Assembly (NCBI RefSeq): GCF_013283785.1
Contig: NZ_JABCPZ010000032.1
Span: 1-64,000, forward strand
Source: Nonomuraea antri
GTDB taxonomy: Bacteria > Actinomycetota > Actinomycetes > Streptosporangiales > Streptosporangiaceae
Direction: 5' to 3'
DNA length: 64,000 nucleotides
In this document: piece after piece, positions 16,832 through 25,264 of the stretch
Position numbering within the stretch: the stretch's first letter is position 1
Layout of the letters: each line of letters begins with the position of its first letter
The notes under the pieces: generated by a model
Told to the model about the DNA's origin: nothing
The model's input: only the letters and a program-made list of their open reading frames with translations
Databases searched by the model: none
Made by a program: the position numbers and the translations under genes

Positions 16832-18519
16832 GACACCTCCAGGGGTGCTCGGGCCGGCACGTGGTCGAGTACCGCGGCCAGCAGCCGCCGCGTGTAGGGA
16901 TCGCGGGGCGAGTGCAGGACCTGCTCGGCGGTGCCGGTCTCGACGATGCGGCCCTGGCGCATCACCGCCACCCGGTCGCACAGGTCGGCGACCACGCCGA
17001 GGTTGTGGGTGACGAGCAGCACGCCGAGGTCGCGTTCGCGCTGCAGCCGCCGCAGCAGGCCGAGCACCTCGGCCTGGACGCGGACGTCGAGCGCGGTGGT
17101 CGGCTCGTCGGCGATGAGCAGCTTCGGGTCGCACGACATGGCGCCGGCGATGAGCACGCGCTGCGCCATGCCGCCGGAGATCTCGTGCGGGTAGGAGTCG
17201 AACGCCCGGCGCGGGTCGGCGATCTCGACCTGGCGCAGCAGGTCGAGCGCCTTGGCCGTGGCGTCCGACTTCGACAGGCCCAGCTTGTAGCGGATGGGCT
17301 CGACGAGCTGGCTGCCGATGGTGAAGGCCGGGTCGAGGTTGCTCATCGGCTCCTGCGGCACGTACGCGACGACGTCGCCGCGCAGCGTCCGGTGCCTGCG
17401 CTCGGGCAGTCCGACGATCTCCTGGCCGTCGACGGTGACGCTGCCCCGGGAGACGCGCCCGGTCTCGGGCAGGATGCCGAGGATGGAGAAGGCGGTCTGG
17501 GTCTTGCCCGACCCGGACTCGCCGACCAGGCCGACGATCTCCCCGGCGCGTACGTCGAGGTCCACGCCGTGCACGACGTCACCGGACGGGTAGGAGACGA
17601 CCAGGTCGCGCACGGACAGCAGCCCGGCCCGCTCCCCCGCCTCCTCCTCGGCCTCGGTGATCTCGGTGGCCGCGGCGGGCACGGAGGCAGGCGCCGGGGT
17701 GGGCGCGGTGCCGCGGTCCTCCAGCACGTCGCGCAGCGCCGCCGCGAGCAGCACCAGCGCGCCGCTGGTCAGGCCGAGCGCGAGCCCGGGCCACAGCAGC
17801 AGCAACGGCGCCCGCTGGATGTTCTTGAACGCCTCGTTGAGCATCGCGCCCCAGGTCGGCACGTCGCCGCTGCCGATGCCGAGGAACTCCAGCCCGGCCT
17901 GCAGCCCGATGGCGATGCCGGACACCAGCGCCACCTGGATGATGATCGGGGCGCGGACCACGATGAGCACGTGCCTGGCCACGATCCTGGCGTCGCTCAG
18001 GCCCGACACCTTGGCCGCGTCCACGTACAGCTCGTTGCGGACGTTCGCGACGATGCCGCGTACCAGGCGGAAGAAGTTGGGCGCCACCAGGAAGCCGAGC
18101 ACCACCATGAGCACCCAGACGGTGGGGCCGAGAATGGCCCGGGAGGCGAGCAGCACGACCATGGCGGGCAGCGCCATGATCAGGTTGACCAGCCAGCTCG
18201 CCACGGAGTCGAACCTGCCGCCGTAGTAGCCGGCCAGCAGGCCGCTCGGCACGCCGAGCGCCAGCGCGACGGCGAGCGCGAGCGCCGCGCCGCCGAGCGT
18301 GTTCTGCCCGCCGTGCAGCAGCCGGGCCAGGATGTCGCGCCCGGCCGAGTCGAAGCCGAGCGGATGCCCGGCGGCCGGGCCCTCGAAGGCGTCGCGCAGG
18401 CTGGACACGCCGGGGCCCTGCGGGCTGAGCGCGGGCGCGAACAGCACCGCCAGCACCACGGCGGCCAGCACGAGGGCCGAGATCAGTCCCAGGGGATGCT
18501 TGGCCAGCCGCCGGATCAC
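16828..18519 (-). CDS. Fused DppC permease-DppD ATPase
   Basis: About 563 residues combining two proteins usually encoded separately. Residues ~1-280 are a DppC-type permease (N-terminal helix, extracytoplasmic ~FDSAGRDILARLLHGG, coupling loop DAAKVSGLSDARIVARHVL). After a Pro/Ala/Glu-rich linker (~275-300) comes an ATPase with GESGSGKTQTA, ISGGMAQRVLIAGAM and LLIADEPTTALD. I chose the GTG at 18519 because it overlaps the upstream stop by 4 nt as elsewhere in the operon; an ATG at 18546 is an in-frame alternative. The fusion ties one motor subunit to the channel. No frame break is visible in the linker. Confidence 0.85.
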   Translation of the reverse strand: MIRRLAKHPLGLISALVLAAVVLAVLFAPALSPQGPGVSSLRDAFEGPAAGHPLGFDSAGRDILARLLHGGQNTLGGAALALAVALALGVPSGLLAGYYGGRFDSVASWLVNLIMALPAMVVLLASRAILGPTVWVLMVVLGFLVAPNFFRLVRGIVANVRNELYVDAAKVSGLSDARIVARHVLIVVRAPIIIQVALVSGIAIGLQAGLEFLGIGSGDVPTWGAMLNEAFKNIQRAPLLLLWPGLALGLTSGALVLLAAALRDVLEDRGTAPTPAPASVPAAATEITEAEEEAGERAGLLSVRDLVVSYPSGDVVHGVDLDVRAGEIVGLVGESGSGKTQTAFSILGILPETGRVSRGSVTVDGQEIVGLPERRHRTLRGDVVAYVPQEPMSNLDPAFTIGSQLVEPIRYKLGLSKSDATAKALDLLRQVEIADPRRAFDSYPHEISGGMAQRVLIAGAMSCDPKLLIADEPTTALDVRVQAEVLGLLRRLQRERDLGVLLVTHNLGVVADLCDRVAVMRQGRIVETGTAEQVLHSPRDPYTRRLLAAVLDHVPARAPLEVS

Positions 18520-19457
18520 GCGAGCCTCGCTTTCGGGTTGAGCCACCCGATCATGATGTCGACCAGGAGGTTGATCAGGATCACCCCGATCACGGTCATC
18601 ATGACCAGTGCCATGATCACCGGGATGTCGCCGCGGGTGGTGTAGGTGACGGTCATGCTGCCGATGCCGGGCAGTCCGAAGATCTGCTCGACCAGCACGG
18701 CCCCGCCGATCACGCCGACGAACTGCATGCCGAGCACGGCCAGCGCGGGCGCGGAGGCGTTCTTGACGACGTGCCTGAAGACGATCCGCGACGGCGGCAG
18801 CCCCCTGGCCCGCAGGGTGCGGACGTAGTCCTGCCGCATGACCTCGATGACCGAGCTTCTGACCTGCTGCGACACCCCGGCGATCGAGCCGATCGAGAGG
18901 GAGAGCACCGGCAGCGTCACCGTGGACAGCCAGCCGGTGAACGACTCGCCGAACCCGATGTAGCCGATCGCCGGGAACCAGCGCAGCTGCACCGCGAAGA
19001 CCAGCACGATGATCAGGGTGACGAGGAAGTTCGGCAGCGCGTACCCCACGACGGAGAACACCTGCACGAACCGGTCGATCGCGCCGCGCCGCACGCCTGC
19101 CCAGATGCCGATCAGGAACGAGAGCACCGCCGTGACGAGCGTGACCCCGACCGTCAGGCTGATCGTGACCGGGAGCCGGTTGCCGATCGCGTGCAGGGTG
19201 TTCTCGCTGGTGAACCAGGAGGTGCCGAAGTCGCCGCGGACGGCGTTCGCCAGCCAGTCGACGTACTGCACCAGGACCGGGCGGTCCAGGCCGAGTTCGG
19301 CGTTCTTGGCGTCGACCAGGTCCTGGGCCGCCCCCTGCCCGAGCAGCTGCCGTCCGACGTCCAGGCCGGGGATGGACAGCAGCGTGTAGGAGAGGAAGGA
19401 GATCACCAGCAGGAGACCCACTCCCGCCGCGATCCTGCGTGCGACGAAGCCGAGCAT
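18516..19457 (-). CDS. Opp/Dpp-type ABC transporter permease (DppB-like)
   Basis: A 313-residue permease with a first helix FVARRIAAGVGLLLVISFLSYTLL (family N-terminus), large first extracytoplasmic loop and coupling loop DYVRTLRARGLPPSRIVFRH. It pairs with the DppC half of the fused protein. Start ATG overlaps the binding-protein stop by 4 nt (ATGA), with a 4-nt overlap downstream as well. Confidence 0.9.
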   Translation of the reverse strand: MLGFVARRIAAGVGLLLVISFLSYTLLSIPGLDVGRQLLGQGAAQDLVDAKNAELGLDRPVLVQYVDWLANAVRGDFGTSWFTSENTLHAIGNRLPVTISLTVGVTLVTAVLSFLIGIWAGVRRGAIDRFVQVFSVVGYALPNFLVTLIIVLVFAVQLRWFPAIGYIGFGESFTGWLSTVTLPVLSLSIGSIAGVSQQVRSSVIEVMRQDYVRTLRARGLPPSRIVFRHVVKNASAPALAVLGMQFVGVIGGAVLVEQIFGLPGIGSMTVTYTTRGDIPVIMALVMMTVIGVILINLLVDIMIGWLNPKARLA

Positions 19458-20977
19458 CACTGCGCTGGCGCGTAGTTGTAGAGGGAGGGCACGGCCATGC
19501 CGTCCTGCGGCTTGATCGTCACGCTGCCGTCGGAGACGTGCAGGTACGACATCCGGTAGAAGGGCACGAACCAGCCGTCCTTGACCAGGTGCTCGTTGAG
19601 CGTCTGCAGGCTCGCCTTGTCGGAGGTGGCCTGGATCTTGGGCAGCAGCCCCTTCACCGTGTCGTCGATGTAGCCGAACATGTTGAACGTGCCGGGCAGC
19701 ACCAGCTCGCCGACCACCACCCAGTCGTTGGACGACTGGCCCATGTTCATCACCATGCCGGAGAAGGCGCGGTCCCTGAAGATGCGGCGGATGGCCGAGC
19801 CCTGGTCGACGGTCTCCCAGACCAGCTTGACGCCGGCGGCCTCGAAGTCGGCCTGCAGCGAGGCGGCGAGCGCGTCGTTGACGATGGCCGAGATGCGCGG
19901 CAGCTTGAGCGTGAAGCCCTCGTGCCCGGCGTCCTTGAGCAGTTGCTTGGCCTTGGCCGGGTCGTAGGTGTAGAAGGTGTCGAGCTCGGGCTTGTAGGCG
20001 GCGGTGGTGGTGCCGAACACCTGGTTGGTCACCGCGCCGCGGCCCTGGCGGATCTTGCTGAGCATGGTCTGGCGGTCGATGGCGTAGTTCAGCGCCTGGC
20101 GCACCCGCGGGTCGCGCAGCGCGGGCGTGACCGCGCCGGCCCGGTCGAACAGCAGGATGCCCTGGAAGTCGAACTCCTGCTTGAGCGTCTTGACCTTGGC
20201 ATCGCCCTCGACGCCGATCTGCTGGTCGGCGTCCTGCAGCACGGCGGCGTTGACCTGGCCGGTCTTGATGCCGTTGACGATGGCGGTCTCGTTGTCGAAG
20301 AAGCTCATCGTGACCGTGTCGTAGGGCAGCTTGGTCCCCCAGTAGGAGGCGGCGCGCTTGAAGACCCACTTGGTGCCGATGGCGGTCTGGCTCTCGTCCA
20401 GGTCGTAGGGTCCCGTGCCGTTCGGCTTGGTCTTGAGCGCCTCGCCCTTGGCGAAGTCGGCCGGGTTGGCCATGAGGCCGGCCGCGTCGCTGAGGTAGAA
20501 GAGCATGGCCGGGTTGGGCTGCGACAGCTCCAGCTTGAGGTGCGTGTCGTCGACCACGGTGACGGTCTTGACGTCGTTGAGCGTCTTGGCCTGGCCGCCG
20601 CCGCCCTTCTTGAAACGCTCCAGGTTCGCCTTGACGGCGGCGGCGTTGAACGGGGTGCCGTCGTCGAACTTCACGTCGCCGCGCAGGGTCATGCTGAGCT
20701 CGGTGCCGGCCTCGTCGAACTTCCACTCGGTGGCCAGCATCGGGGTGTAGGTGCCGTCGGGCTCGCGCTTGATCAGCGTGTCGTAGACGGCCTGGAAGAA
20801 CGGCATGGCGCTGCCCGCGGCGTCCTTGGGGTCGAGGCTCTGGGGCAGCGTCATCGTGGCGATGCTCAGGTTCTTGGGCCCGCCGCTCGGCGTGCCGCCG
20901 CCTGCGCCGGCGTCCGAGCAGCCGGTGAGCACCGTTGCCGCGGTTAAGAGGGCGATCAGCGGGGCGGATCTCTTCAT
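19457..20977 (-). CDS. Family-5 (Opp/Dpp) substrate-binding lipoprotein
   Basis: A 506-residue SBP_bac_5 protein with signal peptide and lipobox TVLTGCSDAG, the family signature around MTLRGDVKFDDGTPFNAAAV, and DPRVRQALNYAIDRQTML. The family binds peptides, nickel, heme or, in several glycan loci, oligosaccharides. Here, beside GH20, GH3 and GH1 enzymes under one set of operators, an oligosaccharide ligand is the better guess. First gene of the leftward importer operon; the TetR operator lies about 55-75 nt upstream of its ATG. Confidence 0.87.
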   Translation of the reverse strand: MKRSAPLIALLTAATVLTGCSDAGAGGGTPSGGPKNLSIATMTLPQSLDPKDAAGSAMPFFQAVYDTLIKREPDGTYTPMLATEWKFDEAGTELSMTLRGDVKFDDGTPFNAAAVKANLERFKKGGGGQAKTLNDVKTVTVVDDTHLKLELSQPNPAMLFYLSDAAGLMANPADFAKGEALKTKPNGTGPYDLDESQTAIGTKWVFKRAASYWGTKLPYDTVTMSFFDNETAIVNGIKTGQVNAAVLQDADQQIGVEGDAKVKTLKQEFDFQGILLFDRAGAVTPALRDPRVRQALNYAIDRQTMLSKIRQGRGAVTNQVFGTTTAAYKPELDTFYTYDPAKAKQLLKDAGHEGFTLKLPRISAIVNDALAASLQADFEAAGVKLVWETVDQGSAIRRIFRDRAFSGMVMNMGQSSNDWVVVGELVLPGTFNMFGYIDDTVKGLLPKIQATSDKASLQTLNEHLVKDGWFVPFYRMSYLHVSDGSVTIKPQDGMAVPSLYNYAPAQ

Positions 20978-21032
20978 GACGCAACTCCGTATCGAGGCGA
21001 GGACGCCGGATTTCCGGTGAGCATACACAGAA

Positions 21033-21052
21033 AACTAACCACGTGGTAGGTT
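21033..21052. promoter_or_regulatory. TetR-type operator in the divergent importer/TetR promoter
   Basis: AACTAACCACGTGGTAGGTT is a 20-bp inverted repeat with core ACCACGTGGT. It sits between the importer operon (leftward) and the TetR-GH3 unit (rightward), so one site could control both, including autoregulation. It matches the boxes at 13215 and 25237. Confidence 0.8.
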
Positions 21053-21143
21053 AAATGTGGGTCGCCGGGGACCGGGCTAATCTCGCTGTGACCGCGGCAC
21101 GTATCCGCACCCCCACGTGCCCAGACGCAGAAAGGCCGGTCGG

Positions 21144-21785
21144 TTGTCAGAACCGATGACTTCTCAGGAGCCGAGTCCCCGTCGAGGCCGCAAGGGCGAG
21201 CGCACGCGCGAACGCATCCTCGACTCCGCCATGGAGCTGTTCTCCCGCTCCGGCTTCAACGCCGTGTCGCTGCGCGACATCGCCGCGCACGCGGGACTGA
21301 CCCACGCGGGTCTGCTGCACCACTTCCCCGGCAAGGAGAGCCTGCTCACCCAGGTGCTCGGCCGCCGCGACGAGGTCGACCTGGAGGTGATGTCCGGGCC
21401 CGAGCACGACTTCAGCCCGGAGGACCTCGTGCCGCGCGTCATCGACCAGGTCGAGCGCAACATGCGCACGCCAGGGCTGGTCAGCCTCTACGTGAAGATC
21501 TCCGGCGAGGCGACCGACCCGGAGCACCCCGCGCACGAGTTCTTCGTCAGGCGGTACCGGCGGCTGCGCAAGCACGGCGTGCGTTTTCTCACCGAGCTGT
21601 TCGCGCACCAGACGCCGCCGCTCGCGCACGACCCCGACGCGGTCGCCCAGCAGCTCATCGCGCTGCTCGACGGCCTGCAGACCCAGTGGCTGCTCGACCC
21701 CGACACGGTCGACATGCGGACGACGGTGGCCGCGTTCTTCACTCAGCTCGGCCTGGATCAGAACACCATTCGAGGGAGCTCATGA
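21144..21785 (+). CDS. TetR-family regulator of the glycan-utilisation region
   Basis: About 213 residues. After a basic N-terminus (RRGRKGERTRERILDSA) comes the TetR helix-turn-helix (VSLRDIAAHAGLTHAGLLHHF, typical first-domain pattern). The C-terminal ligand/dimer domain ends LLDGLQTQWLLDPDTVDM. I prefer the TTG at 21144 (GAAAGG 8-10 nt upstream); GTG 21117 or ATG 21156 are possible. Its stop overlaps the GH3 start by 4 nt. Likely represses this region by binding the ACCACGTGGT boxes, released by an imported or processed sugar (inference). Confidence 0.87.
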   Translation: MSEPMTSQEPSPRRGRKGERTRERILDSAMELFSRSGFNAVSLRDIAAHAGLTHAGLLHHFPGKESLLTQVLGRRDEVDLEVMSGPEHDFSPEDLVPRVIDQVERNMRTPGLVSLYVKISGEATDPEHPAHEFFVRRYRRLRKHGVRFLTELFAHQTPPLAHDPDAVAQQLIALLDGLQTQWLLDPDTVDMRTTVAAFFTQLGLDQNTIRGSS

Positions 21786-23989
21786 CATCGATTTCCCAGC
21801 TCACCCTGGCGGAGAAGGCCGCGCTCACCTCGGGGAGCGACACCTGGCACACCCAGGCGGCCGGTGACGTGGTGCCGGCGCTCACGCTGTCGGACGGCCC
21901 GCACGGGATGCGCCGCCAGGTGAAGTCGGCCGGCGACGCGCTCGGGCTGAACAACAGCCTGCCCGCCACCTGCTTCCCGCCGGCGGTGGCGCTCGGCTCG
22001 TCCTGGGACCCCGAGCTGGCCCACCGGGTGGGCGCGGCGCTGGCCCGCGAGGCGTCCGCGCAGGGCGTGGACGTGGTGCTCGGCCCCGGCGTCAACATCA
22101 AGCGCTCGCCGCTGTGCGGGCGCAACTTCGAGTACTTCTCCGAGGACCCGCACCTGACCGGGGTGATGGGCGCGGCCGTGGTGACCGGGATCCAGTCGCT
22201 GGGCGTCGGCGCGTGCGTCAAGCACTTCGCCGTCAACAACCAGGAGACCGACCGGATGCGCGTCAGCGCCGAGGTCGACGAGCAGACGCTGCGCGAGATC
22301 TACCTGCCGGCCTTCGAGCGGGTGATCCGCGACGCGCGCCCGTACACGGTCATGTGCTCCTACAACCGGATCAACGGCGAGTACGCCAGCCAGCACCGCT
22401 GGCTGCTGACCGACCTGCTGCGCGGCGAGTGGGGCTTCGACGGGCTGGTGATGTCCGACTGGGGCGCGGTCAACGATCGGGTGGCGGCCCTGGCCGCCGG
22501 GCTCGACCTGGAGATGCCGCCGACCGGCACCGACGCCGAGATCGTCGAGGCGGTGCGCGCCGGGCGGCTTGCCGAGTCGGTGGTCGAGCTGGCCGGTGAG
22601 CGGCTGCTCAAGCTGGCCAGGCGGGTGGAGAACCGGCGGCGCTTCGACGGCTGGGACGTCGCGGCCCACCACGAGATCGCCCGCGAGGCCGCCCGCGCCG
22701 GCGCGGTGCTGCTGAAGAACGACGGCGGCGTGCTGCCGCTGGCGCCCGGCCGGCGTGTGGCCGTGCTCGGCGAGCTCGCCCGCACCCCGCGCTACCAGGG
22801 CAGCGGCAGCTCGCACGTGGTGCCCACGCGGCTGGACAACGCGCTCGACGCGCTCGGCGCGGCCATCGAGGTGTCCTTCGCCCCCGGCTACCGGCTCGAC
22901 GGCCACCCGGACGAGGAACTGGCCGCGCGGGCCGTCGAGGTGGCCGCGGCGGCCGACGTGGCGGTGCTGTTCCTCGGACTGCCCGACGCCGCCGAGTCCG
23001 AGGGCTTCGACCGCACCACGATCGACCTGCCCGCGGCCCAGGTCGAGCTGCTGCGCCGGGTGGCCGAGGCGGGCCCCGAGGTCGTGGTCGTGCTGTCCAA
23101 CGGCGGCGTGGTGTCGGTGTCGGAGTGGCAGGAGTGCGCCTCGGCCGTCCTGGAGGGCTGGCTGCTCGGCCAGGCCGGCGGGAGCGCGCTGGCCGACCTG
23201 CTGCTCGGCACGCACAGCCCGTCGGGCCGGCTCACCGAGACGATCCCGCTCCGGCTCGCCGACGTGCCCTCCCACCTGTACTTCCCCGGCGCCGACGGCC
23301 GGGTGGTCTACGGCGAGGGCCGCTACGTCGGCTACCGCCACTACGACACGCTGGGCACCGAGGTCGCCTACCCGTTCGGTCACGGGCTGACCTACACCCG
23401 CTTCGACTACTCCGGCCTGGAGACGCGCGAGACCGGCGAGAACGAGTGGAGCGTCGAGCTCACCGTCACCAACGCGGGCGAGCGGTTCGCGCACGAGGTC
23501 GTCCAGCTCTACGTGGCCTTCGAGGCCGAGCGGCCGGTGCGGCCGCGGCGCGAGCTGCGCGGCTTCGCCAAGATCGGGCTGAACCCCGGCGAGAGCGAGC
23601 GGGTGCGCTTCACGCTGACCGGCGCGGACCTCGCGCAGTGGTCGGTGTCGCGGGGCGGCTGGGCGATCGACGCCGGGCCGTTCGCGGTCGAGGTCGGCGC
23701 GTCCTCGCGCGACATCAGGCTGCGGGCCGAGCTGTCCTCTCCCGGAGACGGCTACGCCGGGCCGCTGACCGGGATGTCCACGCTCGGCGAGTGGCTGGCC
23801 CACCCGGTGGGCGGCAGGGTGCTCAAGGAGCTGCTGAGCCAGGGGACCGGGCTGCCCGACTTCGAGCGGGCCGATCCGGCGCTGCTCGGGCTGGCGCTCG
23901 GGGTGCCGCTGATCAAGTTCCGCACGTTCGGCATCGGGTTGTCGGCCGAGATCGTCGACCGGCTGGTGTCGGCCGTCGAGCAGGGCTGA
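21782..23989 (+). CDS. GH3 beta-glycosidase
   Basis: A 735-residue cytosolic GH3 enzyme without signal peptide. N-terminal barrel with VVLGPGVNIKRSPLCGRNFEYFSEDP, VKHFAVNNQETDR and nucleophile Asp in GLVMSDWGAV; the second alpha/beta domain with LLKNDGGVLPL and YQGSGSSHV; then a fibronectin-III-like domain (ELTVTNAGERFAHEVVQLYV). A C-terminal tail of ~70 residues follows the FnIII domain and is longer than I expect. Most likely a beta-glucosidase, but beta-xylosidase or beta-N-acetylglucosaminidase are possible. Translationally coupled to the TetR gene. Confidence 0.88.
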   Translation: MTSISQLTLAEKAALTSGSDTWHTQAAGDVVPALTLSDGPHGMRRQVKSAGDALGLNNSLPATCFPPAVALGSSWDPELAHRVGAALAREASAQGVDVVLGPGVNIKRSPLCGRNFEYFSEDPHLTGVMGAAVVTGIQSLGVGACVKHFAVNNQETDRMRVSAEVDEQTLREIYLPAFERVIRDARPYTVMCSYNRINGEYASQHRWLLTDLLRGEWGFDGLVMSDWGAVNDRVAALAAGLDLEMPPTGTDAEIVEAVRAGRLAESVVELAGERLLKLARRVENRRRFDGWDVAAHHEIAREAARAGAVLLKNDGGVLPLAPGRRVAVLGELARTPRYQGSGSSHVVPTRLDNALDALGAAIEVSFAPGYRLDGHPDEELAARAVEVAAAADVAVLFLGLPDAAESEGFDRTTIDLPAAQVELLRRVAEAGPEVVVVLSNGGVVSVSEWQECASAVLEGWLLGQAGGSALADLLLGTHSPSGRLTETIPLRLADVPSHLYFPGADGRVVYGEGRYVGYRHYDTLGTEVAYPFGHGLTYTRFDYSGLETRETGENEWSVELTVTNAGERFAHEVVQLYVAFEAERPVRPRRELRGFAKIGLNPGESERVRFTLTGADLAQWSVSRGGWAIDAGPFAVEVGASSRDIRLRAELSSPGDGYAGPLTGMSTLGEWLAHPVGGRVLKELLSQGTGLPDFERADPALLGLALGVPLIKFRTFGIGLSAEIVDRLVSAVEQG

Positions 23990-23990
23990 A

Positions 23991-24025
23991 CACCCGGGCG
24001 GGGGTGCGCGCACCCCGCCCGGGTG
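23991..24025. terminator. Bidirectional terminator between convergent GH3 and GH1 genes
   Basis: CACCCGGGCGGGG and CCCCGCCCGGGTG form a 13-bp stem whose loop (GTGCGCGCAC) is itself self-complementary. It begins 2 nt after the GH3 stop and abuts the GH1 stop, so it should end both transcripts. Confidence 0.7.
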
Positions 24026-24026
24026 C

Positions 24027-25199
24027 TCAGGCCGGGGTCAGCGCGCCGGCGCGGGCGACCTCGCCCAGCCAGCGGGCGCTCGGCTTGACCGTGCGCTCGA
24101 ACGTCTCGCGGTCCACCGAGACCAGGCCGAAGGTGGCCGCGTAGGAGCCCCACTCGTAGTTGTCGAGCAGCGACCAGTGCAGGTAGCCGCGCACGTCCAC
24201 GCCGTCGGCGAGCGCGGCGTGCAGCCCGGCCAGGGCCGCGCGGGTGTACTCCACGCGTTCGGCGTCGTCGGCGGTGGCGATGCCGTTCTCGGTCACCAGG
24301 ATCGGCACGCCGGGCGCCCTGGCGGCGGTGTAGCGGACCGCGTTGCCCAGCGCGGCCGGGTAGAACTCCCAGCCGGTGATCGTGCGCCGGACGTCGCCGG
24401 GCACCGGCAGCGCGCCGTCCGCGCCGACACGCACCCGCGTGTAGGCCTGCACGCCGATGAAGTCGTCGTCCTTGGCCACCTCGATGAACCGGTCCTCGCG
24501 CGGCCAGGCCCAGGCGTCGCGTTCGGCCGTGGCGCCGTCGGCGGCCTCGAAGTTCTGGTTGGCGATCGTCCAGCCGGACCTCAGCCCGGCCAGTTCCTCG
24601 CGGGCGGCGCGATGCGCGGCGGCCAGCCCGTCGGCCACCGCCTGGTCGGGGGGCGGCAGCGCGCCGGCCACGCCGCCCTCACGTTCGCCGCCCTTGATCA
24701 GGTTGGCCATCATCGCGAGCATGTTGGGCTCGTTGATCGTGCACACGTACGCGACGTCGTCCAGGATGGGCCGCACGGCGCGGACGTAGCGGCGGAACCG
24801 CTCGGCCGCCTCCCCGTCCGTCCAGCCGCCCGCCCGCTGGAACCACAGCGGGCTGGTGAAGTGGTGCAGCGTCACGATCGGGGTCAGCCCGCGCTCGAGA
24901 CAGCCCTCGATCATGCGGCGGTAGTGCGCCAGCACCGCCCGCGAGATCTGGCCTTCCACCGGCTCCACGCGGGCCCACTCGATGCCGAAGCGGTAGCTGT
25001 TGAGCCCGAGGTCACGCACGATGTCCAGGTCTTCGCGCCAGCGGTGGTAGCTGTCGCAGGCGTCGCCGCTGCGCTCGCGCAGGAACCCGCCGGGGCGGCC
25101 TTCTAACGCCCACAGGTCGCTGGCCACGTTGTTGCCCTCGATCTGGTGCGCGCTGCCCGCCGCTCCCCACAGAAACCGCTCAGGGAATGAGAGTTCCAC
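24027..25199 (-). CDS. GH1 beta-glucosidase
   Basis: A 390-residue GH1 barrel starting FPERFLWGAAGSAHQIEGNN, with acid/base Glu in TINEPNMLA and nucleophile Glu in ILVTENGIAT, and the C-terminal WSLLDNYEWGSYAATFGLVSVD. It is shorter than the usual ~450 residues. Hydrolyses beta-linked di- or oligosaccharides inside the cell. It is transcribed leftward from a promoter carrying the third TetR-type operator, so it belongs to the same regulon as the importer and GH3. Confidence 0.9.
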   Translation of the reverse strand: MELSFPERFLWGAAGSAHQIEGNNVASDLWALEGRPGGFLRERSGDACDSYHRWREDLDIVRDLGLNSYRFGIEWARVEPVEGQISRAVLAHYRRMIEGCLERGLTPIVTLHHFTSPLWFQRAGGWTDGEAAERFRRYVRAVRPILDDVAYVCTINEPNMLAMMANLIKGGEREGGVAGALPPPDQAVADGLAAAHRAAREELAGLRSGWTIANQNFEAADGATAERDAWAWPREDRFIEVAKDDDFIGVQAYTRVRVGADGALPVPGDVRRTITGWEFYPAALGNAVRYTAARAPGVPILVTENGIATADDAERVEYTRAALAGLHAALADGVDVRGYLHWSLLDNYEWGSYAATFGLVSVDRETFERTVKPSARWLGEVARAGALTPA

Positions 25200-25236
25200 G
25201 CTGCCGCCCTTCGTTCTCGCTACACGACTGGGCGAA

Positions 25237-25256
25237 AACCTACCATGTGGTTAGTA
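25237..25256. promoter_or_regulatory. TetR-type operator before the GH1 gene
   Basis: AACCTACCATGTGGTTAGTA keeps the arms of the 21033 site (AACCTACCA-TGGTTAGT) with one core change (CATG for CACG). It lies about 40-60 nt before the GH1 ATG, a promoter-proximal position. Confidence 0.75.
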
Positions 25257-25264
25257 TTTTCGTC

